DNA from: JBELMB01 sp042088665
GTDB taxonomy: Bacteria; Pseudomonadota; Alphaproteobacteria; Rhodobacterales; Rhodobacteraceae
Length of the DNA: 15,440 nt
Direction of reading: 5' to 3'
Assembly: GCA_042088665.1 (NCBI GenBank)
Contig: JBELMB010000122.1
Span: 1 to 15,440 of the forward strand
Part shown: piece by piece, positions 1-8,887 of the stretch
Position numbering within the stretch: position 1 is the stretch's first letter
Layout: each line of letters opens with the position of its first letter
The notes under the pieces: generated by a model
The model's input: only the letters and a program-made list of their open reading frames with translations
Databases searched by the model: none
What the model was told of the DNA's origin: nothing
Made by a program: the position numbers and the translations under genes

Positions 1-469
1 GGAGGCTCTGGCCAGTCTGCCGCTGCCGGATGCCGGGGCCGTCACGGAAGTGGTGGTGACAACCCATCCGCGCTGGCTGACCGTTTGCAATATCGCGGCC
101 CCCGAAACAGGGCTGGAGCTGAAGTTCTCATACCGCGGCATTCTTGCGGCGGCGCTGCTGGGGGAGGACACGGCGGCGCTTGGCACCTATCGCACGGCGC
201 TTTGCGGGGATCCGGCGCTGGTGGCGTTGCGCGACCGCGTGCGCGTCGTGGCGGATGACACCCTGACAGAGACCGAAGCGCTGGTGCAGGTCGACACGGG
301 GCAGGGCAGCTACGAAGCCCATCACGATCTGAATGCGCCCCTGCCGCTGGAGACCCGCGCGCAGAAGGTGATGACCAAGGCGGCGGCGCTCGTGGGAGCG
401 GACACGGCAGAGGCGCTCTGGCAGGCGATTGTGGCGGAGGATCTCTCTGCCGTAACCGAGCTTATGTAA
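1..469 (+). CDS. MmgE/PrpD family protein, C-terminal part (5' truncated by window)
   Basis: The reading frame is open from base 2 (first full codon GAG) to TAA at 467-469, giving 155 visible residues. The gene starts before the window. The segment HPRWLTVCNIAAPETGLELK followed by FSYRGILAAALLGEDTAAL matches the second domain of the MmgE/PrpD family (2-methylcitrate dehydratase, cis-aconitate decarboxylase and iminodisuccinate epimerase relatives). That domain typically has an HPR..xVCN...P.TGLE.KFS pattern and then a 'pl..e.r..Kv' helix, seen here as PLPLETRAQKVMTKAAAL. The active site lies mainly in the missing N-terminal domain, so the substrate cannot be told. The gene converges on the cinA operon, with 202 nt between the stop codons and no clear terminator hairpin. 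Family assignment is fairly sure; specific function is unknown. Confidence 0.8.
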   Translation, partial: EALASLPLPDAGAVTEVVVTTHPRWLTVCNIAAPETGLELKFSYRGILAAALLGEDTAALGTYRTALCGDPALVALRDRVRVVADDTLTETEALVQVDTGQGSYEAHHDLNAPLPLETRAQKVMTKAAALVGADTAEALWQAIVAEDLSAVTELM

Positions 470-671
470 GGGCACAGCGACCGGTTTGACGGTGTTTCCG
501 GGGGCTGTTGCGGGTGGTTGGCGCGCTGCGAAAGCCTCGTCCGCGCGCCCGTATCCGGGGAACGGTGTCATTGGCTGGCGTGATGGAAGGGGCGGTCAGC
601 TTGTCGTCGGCGCGCGGGTCCGCACCGCATCCCGTGTCGAGGGGGGGGCTGGTCGCAGGCGTCGGATGCAA

Positions 672-1148
672 TCAATCTCTGGGCATCAGCGCCTGACGCA
701 GCAGGCTCAGCGCATGGGTCGTGGCCGCTGCGCGGACGTCGGCGCGGCCAAGGGCGCCGTGTTCGATTGTCTCGGTCGTCACACCGTCGTCCGAGGCGAG
801 GGCATAACAAACGCGGCCTTCGGGTTTGAAATCCGATCCGCCGGGACCGGCGATACCGCTGATCGCAACCGCCAGATGCGCCCCTGCGGCGCGGCGCGCG
901 CCCTTGGCCATTTCGGCGGCGACCTCTTCGGAGACCGCGCCATGGGTCGAGAGACTGGCCTGCGTGACGCCCAGCATCTCTTGCTTGGCGATGTTGGAAT
1001 AGGTCACGAACCCCCGCTCGAAAATCGCCGAGGACCCGGGCTCATCGGTGAGGGCGGCAGAGACCTTGCCACCCGTGCAGCTTTCGGCGGCGGTCACGGT
1101 CCAACCCCGGTCGAGGGCCAGTTTCAGGATGTCGCGCGCAAGGGTCAC
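672..1148 (-). CDS. cinA: CinA C-terminal domain protein, nicotinamide-nucleotide amidohydrolase (PncC type)
   Basis: A 158-residue stand-alone CinA C-terminal domain, matching the usual length of PncC-type proteins. The family hydrolyses nicotinamide mononucleotide to nicotinate mononucleotide plus ammonia, recycling NMN in the cytosol. Visible signatures are TAAESCTGG (residues 19-27, with the family's conserved Ser at 23), the FVTYSN strand (47-52), SGIAGPGG (97-104) and KPEGRVCYAL (108-117). The N-terminal MoCF/COG1058 domain of full-length CinA is absent, which is normal for the PncC form. I chose the GTG start at 1148-1146 because it forms a 4-nt GTGA overlap with the upstream pgpA stop and places the family N-terminus correctly. 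A longer in-frame start at 1274 would lie inside pgpA and add an Arg-rich stretch foreign to the family. Last gene of the ispDF-pgpA-cinA operon. Confidence 0.9.
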   Translation of the reverse strand: MTLARDILKLALDRGWTVTAAESCTGGKVSAALTDEPGSSAIFERGFVTYSNIAKQEMLGVTQASLSTHGAVSEEVAAEMAKGARRAAGAHLAVAISGIAGPGGSDFKPEGRVCYALASDDGVTTETIEHGALGRADVRAAATTHALSLLRQALMPRD

Positions 1149-1627
1149 ATCATCACCCCGTGGTACATTGCGGCAAGGGCGATGCTGCCGATGGCGGCAA
1201 AGACCCCGGCCACGAGGTCGTCCAGCATCACGCCGAAGGGCGTGCCGAGACGGTCGGCGCGCCCCACGAGCCAAGGCTTTGCGATATCAAACAGGCGGAA
1301 CAGCACAAAACCCGCCACCCAGCCCGGCCAAAGCCGCAGCACGTCGATCCCCATCATCCCCGCGCCATAGCTGACGGGAAACAGGGCGACCCACTGGCCC
1401 GCCACTTCGTCGATCACGATCCACGAGGGGTCTGCGTCCTGGTCGGTGACGCAGCGGGCGGTGGCCAGCCACCCGGCGAGGGTGACGACCACAGTGGCCC
1501 CCACCAAAAGCGCGAAACCGCCAAGCTGGTGCAATCCGTAGGCCAGCGGCAGGGCCGCAAGTGCACCGTAAGTGCCCGGCGCACCGGGCAAAAAGCCGAT
1601 CCCTGCCAGTGAGGCCAGCGCCTTCAT
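1145..1627 (-). CDS. pgpA: Phosphatidylglycerophosphatase A
   Basis: A 160-residue inner-membrane enzyme that removes the phosphate from phosphatidylglycerophosphate to make phosphatidylglycerol. The four conserved PgpA blocks are visible in order: GFLPGAPGTYGAL (11-23), DPSWIVIDEVAGQW (66-79), FRLFDIAKPW (110-119) and GVMLDDLVAG (132-141). The acidic residues of DEVAG and LDD are the expected Mg2+ and catalytic side chains. Hydrophobic stretches near residues 37-56, 78-95, 101-112 and 139-155 fit the membrane topology of the family, and the length is normal. Its ATG (1627-1625) overlaps the ispDF stop in an ATGA, and its own stop overlaps the cinA GTG in a GTGA. All three genes are therefore probably translationally coupled. 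Confidence 0.93.
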   Translation of the reverse strand: MKALASLAGIGFLPGAPGTYGALAALPLAYGLHQLGGFALLVGATVVVTLAGWLATARCVTDQDADPSWIVIDEVAGQWVALFPVSYGAGMMGIDVLRLWPGWVAGFVLFRLFDIAKPWLVGRADRLGTPFGVMLDDLVAGVFAAIGSIALAAMYHGVMM

Positions 1628-2754
1628 GCGGCCACCAGAGCGGCGGTGGCGATGGCGGCGATGCCCTCTTCGCGCCCGGTAAAGCCCAGCCGTTCAGAGG
1701 TGGTTGCCTTGACCGAGATCCGCCCGGCATCCAACCCCATGATGCGCGACATCTGCGCGGTCATCGCGGCGGCGTGGGGGCCGATCTTGGGCTGTTCGCA
1801 CACCAGCGTCAGGTCGATGTTGCTGATGGTGAAGCCGCGCGCCGCCACGCGTTCGACGGCGTGGCGCAGAAAGATGTCTGACGCGGCGCCTTTCCATTGC
1901 GGGTCAGACGGCGGGAAGTGGCGCCCGATGTCGCCCTCTGCCAGCGCGCCATAAAGGGCGTCGGTCACCGCATGCATGCCCACGTCAGCATCCGAATGGC
2001 CCTTGAGGGCCTTGTCATGCGGGATCCTGAGGCCGCAGAGGATCACGTGATCCCCGGGTTCAAAGGCGTGCACGTCGTAGCCATGCCCCAGTCTGATATC
2101 CATGTCGCCTCGCAAGGTTCTGGCCGCACGCGCAAAATCGGTGGGCGTCGTGATTTTCAGGTTGGCTTCGCTGCCTTGGGTGATGGCCACGTCCAGCCCG
2201 GCGGCGCGGGCGACCTCGACATCGTCGGCAGCCATGCCGGTATGGGCGCGGTGGGCGGCGAGGATCTCGGCAAAGCGAAAACCCTGCGGGGTTTGCGCCC
2301 GAAAGAGCCCGCTTCGGTCCCGTGTGCCGGAGACAAGCCCATCCGCGCCCGTCCACAACGCGTCGGTCACCGTCAGCGCTGGCGCCGCGCCCGGTGAATG
2401 GGCCAGCGCGTCGATCACGCCCTGCACCACGGTGCGGGGAACGCAGGGGCGGGCGACGTCATGGATCAGCACAAGGTCCGGGGCCTCTGATGCCAATGCT
2501 TCGAGCCCGGCGCGCACGGAGAAGCTGCGCTCTGCGCCGCCGGTCACCAAAGTGACATCAAGCCCGTCACACAGGGTTTGGGCGATGGGGCGGTCGTCGG
2601 GGTGGATGACCATGGCCAGCCTGCCAAAAGGCGCCATCGCCTCAAGGGTCCAGCGCGCCACTGCGCGCCCGGCAATCTCGCGCCATTGCTTGGGCAGGCC
2701 CGCCCCGGCGCGGCGCCCGCGACCTGCGGCCACAATGAGGATGGCTATGCGCAT
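1624..2754 (-). CDS. ispDF: Bifunctional IspD/IspF: 2-C-methyl-D-erythritol 4-phosphate cytidylyltransferase / 2,4-cyclodiphosphate synthase
   Basis: A 376-residue fusion catalysing two non-consecutive steps of the MEP isoprenoid pathway. The IspD domain (about 1-217) shows the nucleotide-binding loop VAAGRGRRAGAGLPKQ (8-23), GGAERSFSVRAGL (72-84), DVARP (99-103), QTPQGF and GSEANLKITTPTDF near its end. The IspF domain begins at MDIRLGHGYDVHAF (218-231) and keeps the metal ligands of the DxH motif (D227, H229), GHSDADV (H253) and the TTSERLGFTGREEGIAA signature near the C terminus. The fusion is common in alphaproteobacteria. I chose the ATG at 2754-2752 because MRIAILIVAAG is the natural IspD N-terminus and a GAAGGA sits 10 nt upstream. 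An in-frame ATG at 2808 would add 18 unconserved residues. It heads the operon and is divergent from dusB; IspE, which acts between the two steps, is not in this window. Confidence 0.96.
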   Translation of the reverse strand: MRIAILIVAAGRGRRAGAGLPKQWREIAGRAVARWTLEAMAPFGRLAMVIHPDDRPIAQTLCDGLDVTLVTGGAERSFSVRAGLEALASEAPDLVLIHDVARPCVPRTVVQGVIDALAHSPGAAPALTVTDALWTGADGLVSGTRDRSGLFRAQTPQGFRFAEILAAHRAHTGMAADDVEVARAAGLDVAITQGSEANLKITTPTDFARAARTLRGDMDIRLGHGYDVHAFEPGDHVILCGLRIPHDKALKGHSDADVGMHAVTDALYGALAEGDIGRHFPPSDPQWKGAASDIFLRHAVERVAARGFTISNIDLTLVCEQPKIGPHAAAMTAQMSRIMGLDAGRISVKATTSERLGFTGREEGIAAIATAALVAA

Positions 2755-2861
2755 GCGTCTGAATTCCTTCGCTTTCCCGTTCTTAGGGGCAGAGCGACCG
2801 GGTTGCAACGCAGGTGGTGGTGTGATGAAAAATTAAGCATTAGTATTTCTTAACAGCGCCA

Positions 2862-2891
2862 ATGACCCTTGAAACATTGAACGAATACAAT
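2862..2891 (+). promoter_or_regulatory. Predicted housekeeping promoter of dusB-ntrBC
   Basis: ATGACC (2862-2867, 4 of 6 to the TTGACA consensus), an 18-nt spacer and TACAAT (2886-2891, 5 of 6 to TATAAT) lie in the one clearly AT-rich patch (about 2825-2895) between the divergent ispDF and dusB genes. Transcription would start near 2898. That excludes the ATG at 2890 as the dusB start and fits the TTG at 2953. This is prediction from consensus only; the opposite-strand promoter of ispDF probably lies in the same patch but I could not place it. Confidence 0.4.
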
Positions 2892-2894
2892 GTT
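2873..2894. repeat. Inverted repeat (7-bp arms) over the dusB -10 region, possible operator
   Basis: AACATTG (2873-2879) and CAATGTT (2888-2894) are perfect inverted arms separated by 8 nt. The right arm overlaps the predicted -10 hexamer TACAAT. The spacing is right for a dimeric repressor, but no known regulator's consensus is recognised. Confidence 0.4.
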
Positions 2895-2939
2895 CAGGAT
2901 AACTCCACCGCATGAGCTTCATTTCGCTTGCCACCGCAC

Positions 2940-2952
2940 AAGGACTAGGCAT

Positions 2953-2955
<3 letters not shown>
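2940..2955 (+). promoter_or_regulatory. Shine-Dalgarno and TTG start deciding the dusB N-terminus
   Basis: AAGGA at 2940-2944 is followed by an 8-nt spacer and TTG at 2953-2955. The only upstream in-frame ATG (2890) has no purine-rich site before it, overlaps the predicted promoter and would add 21 residues with no family resemblance. Confidence 0.55.
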
Positions 2956-3935
<980 letters not shown>

Positions 3936-3936
<1 letters not shown>

Positions 3937-5075
3937 TGGGTGAAAACGATCTGATCATCTGGTCTTCGCTGCCCATTCCGGCCATTCTCATCGATCCGCA
4001 GGAAAAGATCGGCGATCTGAATCCCGCCGCCGAAGGGTTTCTGAACAACTCTGCCAAATGGCTCACCGGCCAGCCGATCTGGGACCGGCTCGCGGTGGAT
4101 GCGCCGCTGGAAGAAAGCCTCAGCCGGGCGCGCACCAATGGCACGCCGCTCTTTGTGAATGATGTGGACGTGGGCACCGGATCGCGGCCGCCTCTGGTGT
4201 GCAACCTGCAGTTCGCCCCGATGCAGGGGCGCGAGGGCTGGATGGTCATGCTGATTTCCCCGCGGGAACTGGCCGGACGGATGACGCTGAACCATTCGGT
4301 GAAATCGGCGGCCAAATCTGCGATCGGCATGGCCGAGATGCTGGCCCATGAGATCAAGAACCCGCTGGCGGGCATCGCGGGGGCCGCGCAATTGTTGTCG
4401 ATGAACCTGCCTGCGGAGGACCTTGAGCTCACCGACCTGATCGTCGCAGAGACGCGCCGCATCGTGAAACTGCTGGAACAGGTCGAACAGTTCGGCAACT
4501 TGTCGGCCCCGGACCGGCGCGAGGTGAACATCCACGATGTGCTGGACCGCGCAAGGCGCTCGGCGCTGCTGGGCTACGGGGCGCACATGCGCATTCAGGA
4601 GGATTACGATCCTTCGCTGCCGATGGCCTGGGGGGACCCGGACCAATTGCTGCAGGTGGTCCTGAACCTGATCAAGAACGCCTCGGAGGCGGGGGATCCC
4701 AAGGAGGGCGGCACCATCCGCCTGCACACCTATTACGAGCACAGCTTCCGGCTGCGCCGCGCCGATGGCGGCGGGCAGACGCTGCCGCTGCAGGTCGAGA
4801 TCATCGACGACGGCCCGGGCCTGCCACCTGACATCAAGGGAGACATCTTTGATCCCTTCGTGTCCGGCAAGGAAAACGGCACGGGGCTTGGGCTGGCGCT
4901 GGTGAGCAAGATCATTTCTGACCATGACGGCTGGATCTCCGTGGATTCGGTTCCGGGCCGCACGGTCTTTCGCATGTCGCTGCCCCGCGCGGGTGGCCAG
5001 ATACAACCTACCAACAAAAGCGATTCCGCTCGGGCCAATGGCACCCGGGGCCGCGCGCGCCCCCGGGCAGATTGA
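3936..5075 (+). CDS. ntrB: Nitrogen regulation sensor histidine kinase NtrB (GlnL)
   Basis: A 379-residue cytosolic kinase that phosphorylates NtrC under nitrogen limitation and is normally switched by PII protein. No membrane segment is present. An N-terminal PAS domain (about 1-110) is followed by a HisKA domain with the phospho-acceptor His138 in LAHEIKNPLAG, then a HATPase_c domain: N-box NLIKNASEA (244-252), G1 DDGPG (291-295), the F-box/G2 region FDPFVSGKENGTGLGL (305-320). The last ~25 residues are an Arg/Asn-rich tail (RANGTRGRARPRAD) that looks disordered. The chosen ATG overlaps the dusB stop by one base. An in-frame ATG at 3918 (six codons longer) is possible. An 11-nt gap leads to ntrC. 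Length and order match the NtrB of Rhodobacteraceae. Confidence 0.94.
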
Positions 5076-5086
5076 GGAGACAGGGA

Positions 5087-6457
5087 ATGGACGGCACAGT
5101 TCTGGTAGCAGACGACGACCGCACGATCCGTACGGTTCTGACCCAGGCCCTGACACGGGCTGGCTGCAAGGTGCACGCGACCTCGTCGCTGACGACGCTG
5201 ATGCGCTGGGTCGGTGAGGGCAAGGGTGACGTGGTCATCTCTGACGTGATGATGCCCGATGGAAACGGGCTGGAGATGCTGCCGAAGATCGCCGAGGACC
5301 GGCCCGGCCTGCCAGTGATCGTGATCTCTGCGCAGAACACCATCATGACGGCGATTCAGGCGGCAGAGGCAGAGGCCTATGATTACCTGCCCAAGCCGTT
5401 TGACCTGCCGGACCTGATGAAACGCACGGCCAAGGCGCTTGAGAATCGCTCTCGCTCGCCGCGCCCGGCAGAGCAGGTGGTCGGCGCGGATGAGCCGGAC
5501 GAGCTGCCGCTGGTGGGCAAGACCCCGGCGATGCAGGCGCTGTACCGTCTGGTCGCCAAGGTCATGAACACCGACCTGCCGGTGTTGATCACCGGCGAAA
5601 GCGGCACGGGCAAGAGCCTGATCGCGCGGGCGCTGCATGACTTTTCCGACCGGCGGACGCTGCCGTTTGTGACTGTGACCGGGGCGGATCTGTCGGATCT
5701 GGACGGTCCGGCGCGCATTCTTGCGCGGGTGAAGGGCGGCACCTTGCTGATCGACGAGATCGCCGATGTCAGCGACGAGATCCAGGCCCGCATCGTGCGC
5801 ATGATGGATGTGCCCGGCGATCACGTGCCGCGGTTTCTGGCCAGTTCACAGATGGACCCGCAGGGCCTGATCGAGGACGGTCGCGTGCGGCAGGACCTGT
5901 TCTACCGTCTCGACGGCGCAGCCATCGCGGTGCCCTCCCTGCGCGAGCGGGTCGAGGATATCGCGCTGCTGGGAGAGCACTTCCTGACCCGCGCGGAACG
6001 CGACGGTGCGCCAAAGCGCTGGCTGTCCGAAGGCGCATCAGAGCTCTTTCGCATCTATTCCTGGCCGGGCAACGTGCGGCAGCTGGAAAATGCCGTGCGC
6101 CGTCTGTCCCTGACCAGCCGGTCAGAAGAGATCAGCCGAACCGAAGTCGAGGCCGTGCTGGGCAACCAGCCGGAAACCGGTCCGGTGCTGAGGGGGGGCG
6201 ACGGGGACAAGCTGGGCGACAGCGTGGCGCGCCATCTGCGCCGCTACTTTGATCTGCATGGTGCGATGCTGCCGCCTCCGGGATTGCACGGTCGCATCAT
6301 CCGCGAGGTCGAGGCCCCATTGATCGAGATCGCGCTCGAAGCGACAGGCGGAAACCAGGCGAAATGCGCCGACCTGCTGGGCATCAACCGTAATACTTTG
6401 CGCAAAAAGATCACAGATCTGGATATTCGCGTGACACGCCGCCGCAAGTTGATGTAA
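5087..6457 (+). CDS. ntrC: Nitrogen regulation response regulator NtrC lacking the GAFTGA loop
   Basis: 456 residues in the usual three domains. The receiver (1-120) has acidic-pocket D10/D11, phospho-acceptor D53 in ISDVMMPDGNG and K103 in LPKPF. The AAA+ domain (about 142-345) has Walker A GESGTGKS (170-177), Walker B LLIDE (220-224) and arginine-finger segment LRERVEDI. A Fis-type HTH lies at about 415-446 (CADLLGINRNTLRKKI). The sigma-54-contacting GAFTGA loop is absent. Walker A and Walker B are only about 50 residues apart, against about 70 in enteric NtrC, so the whole loop segment is deleted. In R. capsulatus a similar NtrC activates the sigma-70 polymerase, and this protein probably does the same. 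The ATG at 5087 is set by GAGGAG at 5074-5079 with a 7-nt spacer. It is the partner of ntrB just upstream. Confidence 0.94.
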   Translation: MDGTVLVADDDRTIRTVLTQALTRAGCKVHATSSLTTLMRWVGEGKGDVVISDVMMPDGNGLEMLPKIAEDRPGLPVIVISAQNTIMTAIQAAEAEAYDYLPKPFDLPDLMKRTAKALENRSRSPRPAEQVVGADEPDELPLVGKTPAMQALYRLVAKVMNTDLPVLITGESGTGKSLIARALHDFSDRRTLPFVTVTGADLSDLDGPARILARVKGGTLLIDEIADVSDEIQARIVRMMDVPGDHVPRFLASSQMDPQGLIEDGRVRQDLFYRLDGAAIAVPSLRERVEDIALLGEHFLTRAERDGAPKRWLSEGASELFRIYSWPGNVRQLENAVRRLSLTSRSEEISRTEVEAVLGNQPETGPVLRGGDGDKLGDSVARHLRRYFDLHGAMLPPPGLHGRIIREVEAPLIEIALEATGGNQAKCADLLGINRNTLRKKITDLDIRVTRRRKLM

Positions 6458-6471
6458 AAGAGCCACATAAC

Positions 6472-6528
6472 TGTGACCCCGCCGCAATTGTGGATAACTC
6501 CATGGTGTCGTGCGGTGAGAAGGTCACA
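6472..6528. repeat. Widely spaced inverted repeat in the ntrC-ntrY gap
   Basis: TGTGACC (6472-6478) and GGTCACA (6522-6528) are perfect 7-bp inverted arms 43 nt apart, about 70 nt before the ntrY start in the 141-nt ntrC-ntrY gap. They could be paired operator half-sites or a long-loop RNA stem. Chance occurrence cannot be excluded. Confidence 0.25.
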
Positions 6529-6587
6529 AGATATGGCGGTCGCTGACCTTGCGTCATCCAGAAGGATGCGCAAGCAGGCACATTGAC

Positions 6588-6601
6588 GAGGTTTGGCTGT
6601 G
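6588..6601 (+). promoter_or_regulatory. Shine-Dalgarno and GTG start deciding the ntrY N-terminus
   Basis: GAGG (6588-6591), a 7-nt spacer and GTG (6599-6601). The in-frame TTG at 6593 would be only 1 nt from the same purine run, so GTG is preferred. An in-frame ATG at 6650 would remove the basic N-terminal segment before the first membrane helix. Confidence 0.5.
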
Positions 6602-8863
6602 GCCACGCGGGCACGCATTTCGTTCCGGTCCCCTACGTGGGCCTTGCTCATGCGTCTTCGGCGCAGACGGGGCGTGCAGAACCTTGGGACCTTGGCGCTG
6701 GTGGCGCTGGGCCCGGCTCTGGCCTTTGCGACGTTCTATGTTCTTGGACCGCTGGACAGCAGTGCCTCCGCGGCGACCCTGCAACTGGTTCTGTTGGCGG
6801 ATCTTGTCTACGTGCTGCTGCTTGCGGCGCTGGTGTTGTCGCGTGTGGCGCGCATGGTGGCCGATCGCAGGGCCCAGTCGGCGGGATCCCGCCTGCATTT
6901 GCGGCTGACGGCAGCCTTTGTGCTGATGGCCTTGTTGCCGACGATCACCGTGGCGGTTTTCGCGGTGCTGACCATCAACATCGGGCTGGAGACATGGTTT
7001 TCGACCCGCGTGCAGAACGTGGTCAGTGCCTCGCGCGCTGCCGCCGAAGCCTATGAGGCCCAAAGCCGTGACGGCCTTGTCGAAGACGCGCAGGCGCTGG
7101 GCGATTTCCTCAATGCCAACCGGCGCGCGACCTTCGTCCTCGACGATGGTGCGTTGCGCCGTCTGTTGGGGCAGGGGCAGGCACAGATCCAGCGCGGGCT
7201 GCGCGAGGCCTATGTGATCGACGGCACCGGCGAGATCCGTGCGCGGGGCGAACGGTCCTACCTGTTTGACTACGAACGCCCCTCCGAGGCGGCGTTCGCC
7301 GCAGCCGAGGCCGATGGCATCACGGTCATTCCCGATTGGGACAACAATGAATTCCGGGCGCTCGTGCCGCTGGGCGCCTTTGTGGACCGCTACCTTTACG
7401 TCAGCCGCAACGTGGATGGGGACATCCTGAACCTGCTGGACGAAACGCAGGAAACCGCACGGTTCTACCAGCAACAAGAGACAGAGCGCGGGCGGCGGGT
7501 GTTTGATTTCGCGCTGCTTTATCTGGGTTTTGCGGTGCTCTTGATCCTTGCGGCGACCTGGGCGGGGCTTTGGTTCGCCGAGCGCCTCAGCCGTCCGGTG
7601 GGCCGTCTCACCGGGGCGGCGCAGCGCGTCGGGTCCGGCGATCTGGACGTTCAGGTGCCGGAGGAGGAATCGGATGACGAGATTTCCATGCTGGGGCGCT
7701 ATTTCAACCAGATGACGCGGCAGTTGAAAGGCCAGCGCGAGACGCTGCTGGAAAACACCCGCCAGATCGAACGCCGCCAGCGTCTGTTCGATTCGGTGCT
7801 GTCCTCCGTGACGTCTGGCGTTGTGGGGCTGGATGCGGATGGCCGCGTCACCTTTGTGAACCGGTCGGCGGAGCGGTTGTTGGGCTGGCAGGAAACCCAT
7901 CGCACCGATCCCATCATGGTCGCCGTGCCGGAATTCGGCGCGGTCTTTGACAAGCTGCGCGCGCAGGGCCGCGAAGTGGTACAGCAAGAGATCAAGGTCG
8001 TGCGCGAAGGCCGGCTTGAGCATCTGCTGGTGCGGGTGTCCACGCGGCGGCGGCAGGACCGCTCGCTCGAGGGATACGTGGTGGCCTTCGACGATGTGAC
8101 CGATCTGGTCAGCGCCCAGAGAATGGCGGCCTGGGGCGACGTTGCGCGGCGCATCGCGCATGAGATCAAGAACCCGCTGACGCCGATCCAGCTCTCGGCA
8201 GAGCGCATCCGGCGCAAGTTCGGGCGCAAGCTGGACGAGGACGACGCGGACTCGCTGGATGACATGACCAATGTGATCGTGCGCCAGACCGATGGCCTGC
8301 GGCGCATCGTCGATGAGTTTTCGCGGTTCGCGCGGATGCCGGAACCGGAACGCAGACCAGAGGATCTGGGCGATCTGGTGCGCGGTGCGGTGCTCTTGCA
8401 GGAGACGGGGCAGCCCGGCGTGCGGTTTGTCACGCATCTGCCCAAGGGGCGGATGCCCGCGGAACTGGACGCTTCGATGATTGGTCAGGCGCTCACGAAC
8501 CTGATCAAGAACGCAGGTGAAGCCATTGAAAGCCTGCAGGAAAAAGGCGCCCCCGATGGGCATGCGCCGCAGATCCGGATCACCGGGGAGATTCTGGGCA
8601 ACCGGGCCGAGATCCGCATTTGCGACAATGGCATCGGCTTGCCGGAGGACCGCACGCGGCTCTTTGAGCCTTATGTAACGACACGCGAGAAGGGCACCGG
8701 CCTAGGCCTGCCCATCGTCAAGAAGATCATCGAAGAACACGGCGGCACGCTGACCCTTGAGGATGCGCCCGCCTTTGAAGATGACGCACACCGCGGGGCG
8801 ATGGCGCGCATGACGCTGCCGCTCAGCACAACCGGGGCAGAGCGAGAATTGGAACGGGTTTGA
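6599..8863 (+). CDS. ntrY: Membrane-bound nitrogen sensor histidine kinase NtrY
   Basis: 754 residues with standard NtrY architecture. Three N-terminal membrane helices (about 29-51, 61-83, 103-128) are followed by a periplasmic domain (about 130-300) and a fourth helix (about 303-325, LLYLGFAVLLILAATWAGLW). Then come HAMP (about 326-380), PAS (about 395-500), and HisKA with phospho-acceptor His521 in ARRIAHEIKNPLTPIQLSAE. The HATPase domain has NLIKNAGEA (N-box, around 634-642), DNGIGLP (G1, around 676-682) and FEPYVTTREKGTGLGL (F/G2 boxes). It senses an envelope signal (nitrate/nitrogen or redox status in relatives) and phosphorylates NtrX. The GTG start rests on the ribosome site at 6588. 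A 141-nt gap after ntrC leaves room for its own promoter; a 24-nt gap leads to ntrX. Confidence 0.94.
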   Translation: MATRARISFRSPTWALLMRLRRRRGVQNLGTLALVALGPALAFATFYVLGPLDSSASAATLQLVLLADLVYVLLLAALVLSRVARMVADRRAQSAGSRLHLRLTAAFVLMALLPTITVAVFAVLTINIGLETWFSTRVQNVVSASRAAAEAYEAQSRDGLVEDAQALGDFLNANRRATFVLDDGALRRLLGQGQAQIQRGLREAYVIDGTGEIRARGERSYLFDYERPSEAAFAAAEADGITVIPDWDNNEFRALVPLGAFVDRYLYVSRNVDGDILNLLDETQETARFYQQQETERGRRVFDFALLYLGFAVLLILAATWAGLWFAERLSRPVGRLTGAAQRVGSGDLDVQVPEEESDDEISMLGRYFNQMTRQLKGQRETLLENTRQIERRQRLFDSVLSSVTSGVVGLDADGRVTFVNRSAERLLGWQETHRTDPIMVAVPEFGAVFDKLRAQGREVVQQEIKVVREGRLEHLLVRVSTRRRQDRSLEGYVVAFDDVTDLVSAQRMAAWGDVARRIAHEIKNPLTPIQLSAERIRRKFGRKLDEDDADSLDDMTNVIVRQTDGLRRIVDEFSRFARMPEPERRPEDLGDLVRGAVLLQETGQPGVRFVTHLPKGRMPAELDASMIGQALTNLIKNAGEAIESLQEKGAPDGHAPQIRITGEILGNRAEIRICDNGIGLPEDRTRLFEPYVTTREKGTGLGLPIVKKIIEEHGGTLTLEDAPAFEDDAHRGAMARMTLPLSTTGAERELERV

Positions 8864-8887
8864 GGTATGAGAGACGGAGATTTTGGC

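Noticed and set aside
470..671. Terminator or small gene between the convergent PrpD-family and cinA genes
   Set aside because: Only very short stems without a T run and no open frame with coding character could be found.
486..1370. 294-codon plus-strand open frame
   Set aside because: It runs antisense through cinA and pgpA, is Arg/Gly-rich without any domain, and exists because GC-rich codons leave few stops on the other strand.
2755..2952. Sigma-54 (-24/-12) promoter for the ntr operon
   Set aside because: No TGGCAC-N5-TTGC-like element was found in the dusB upstream region, and NtrC here lacks the sigma-54 contact loop.
6554..8563. 669-codon minus-strand open frame
   Set aside because: Antisense to ntrY, whose domains are complete; the translation is His/Gln/Arg-rich noise with no motif.
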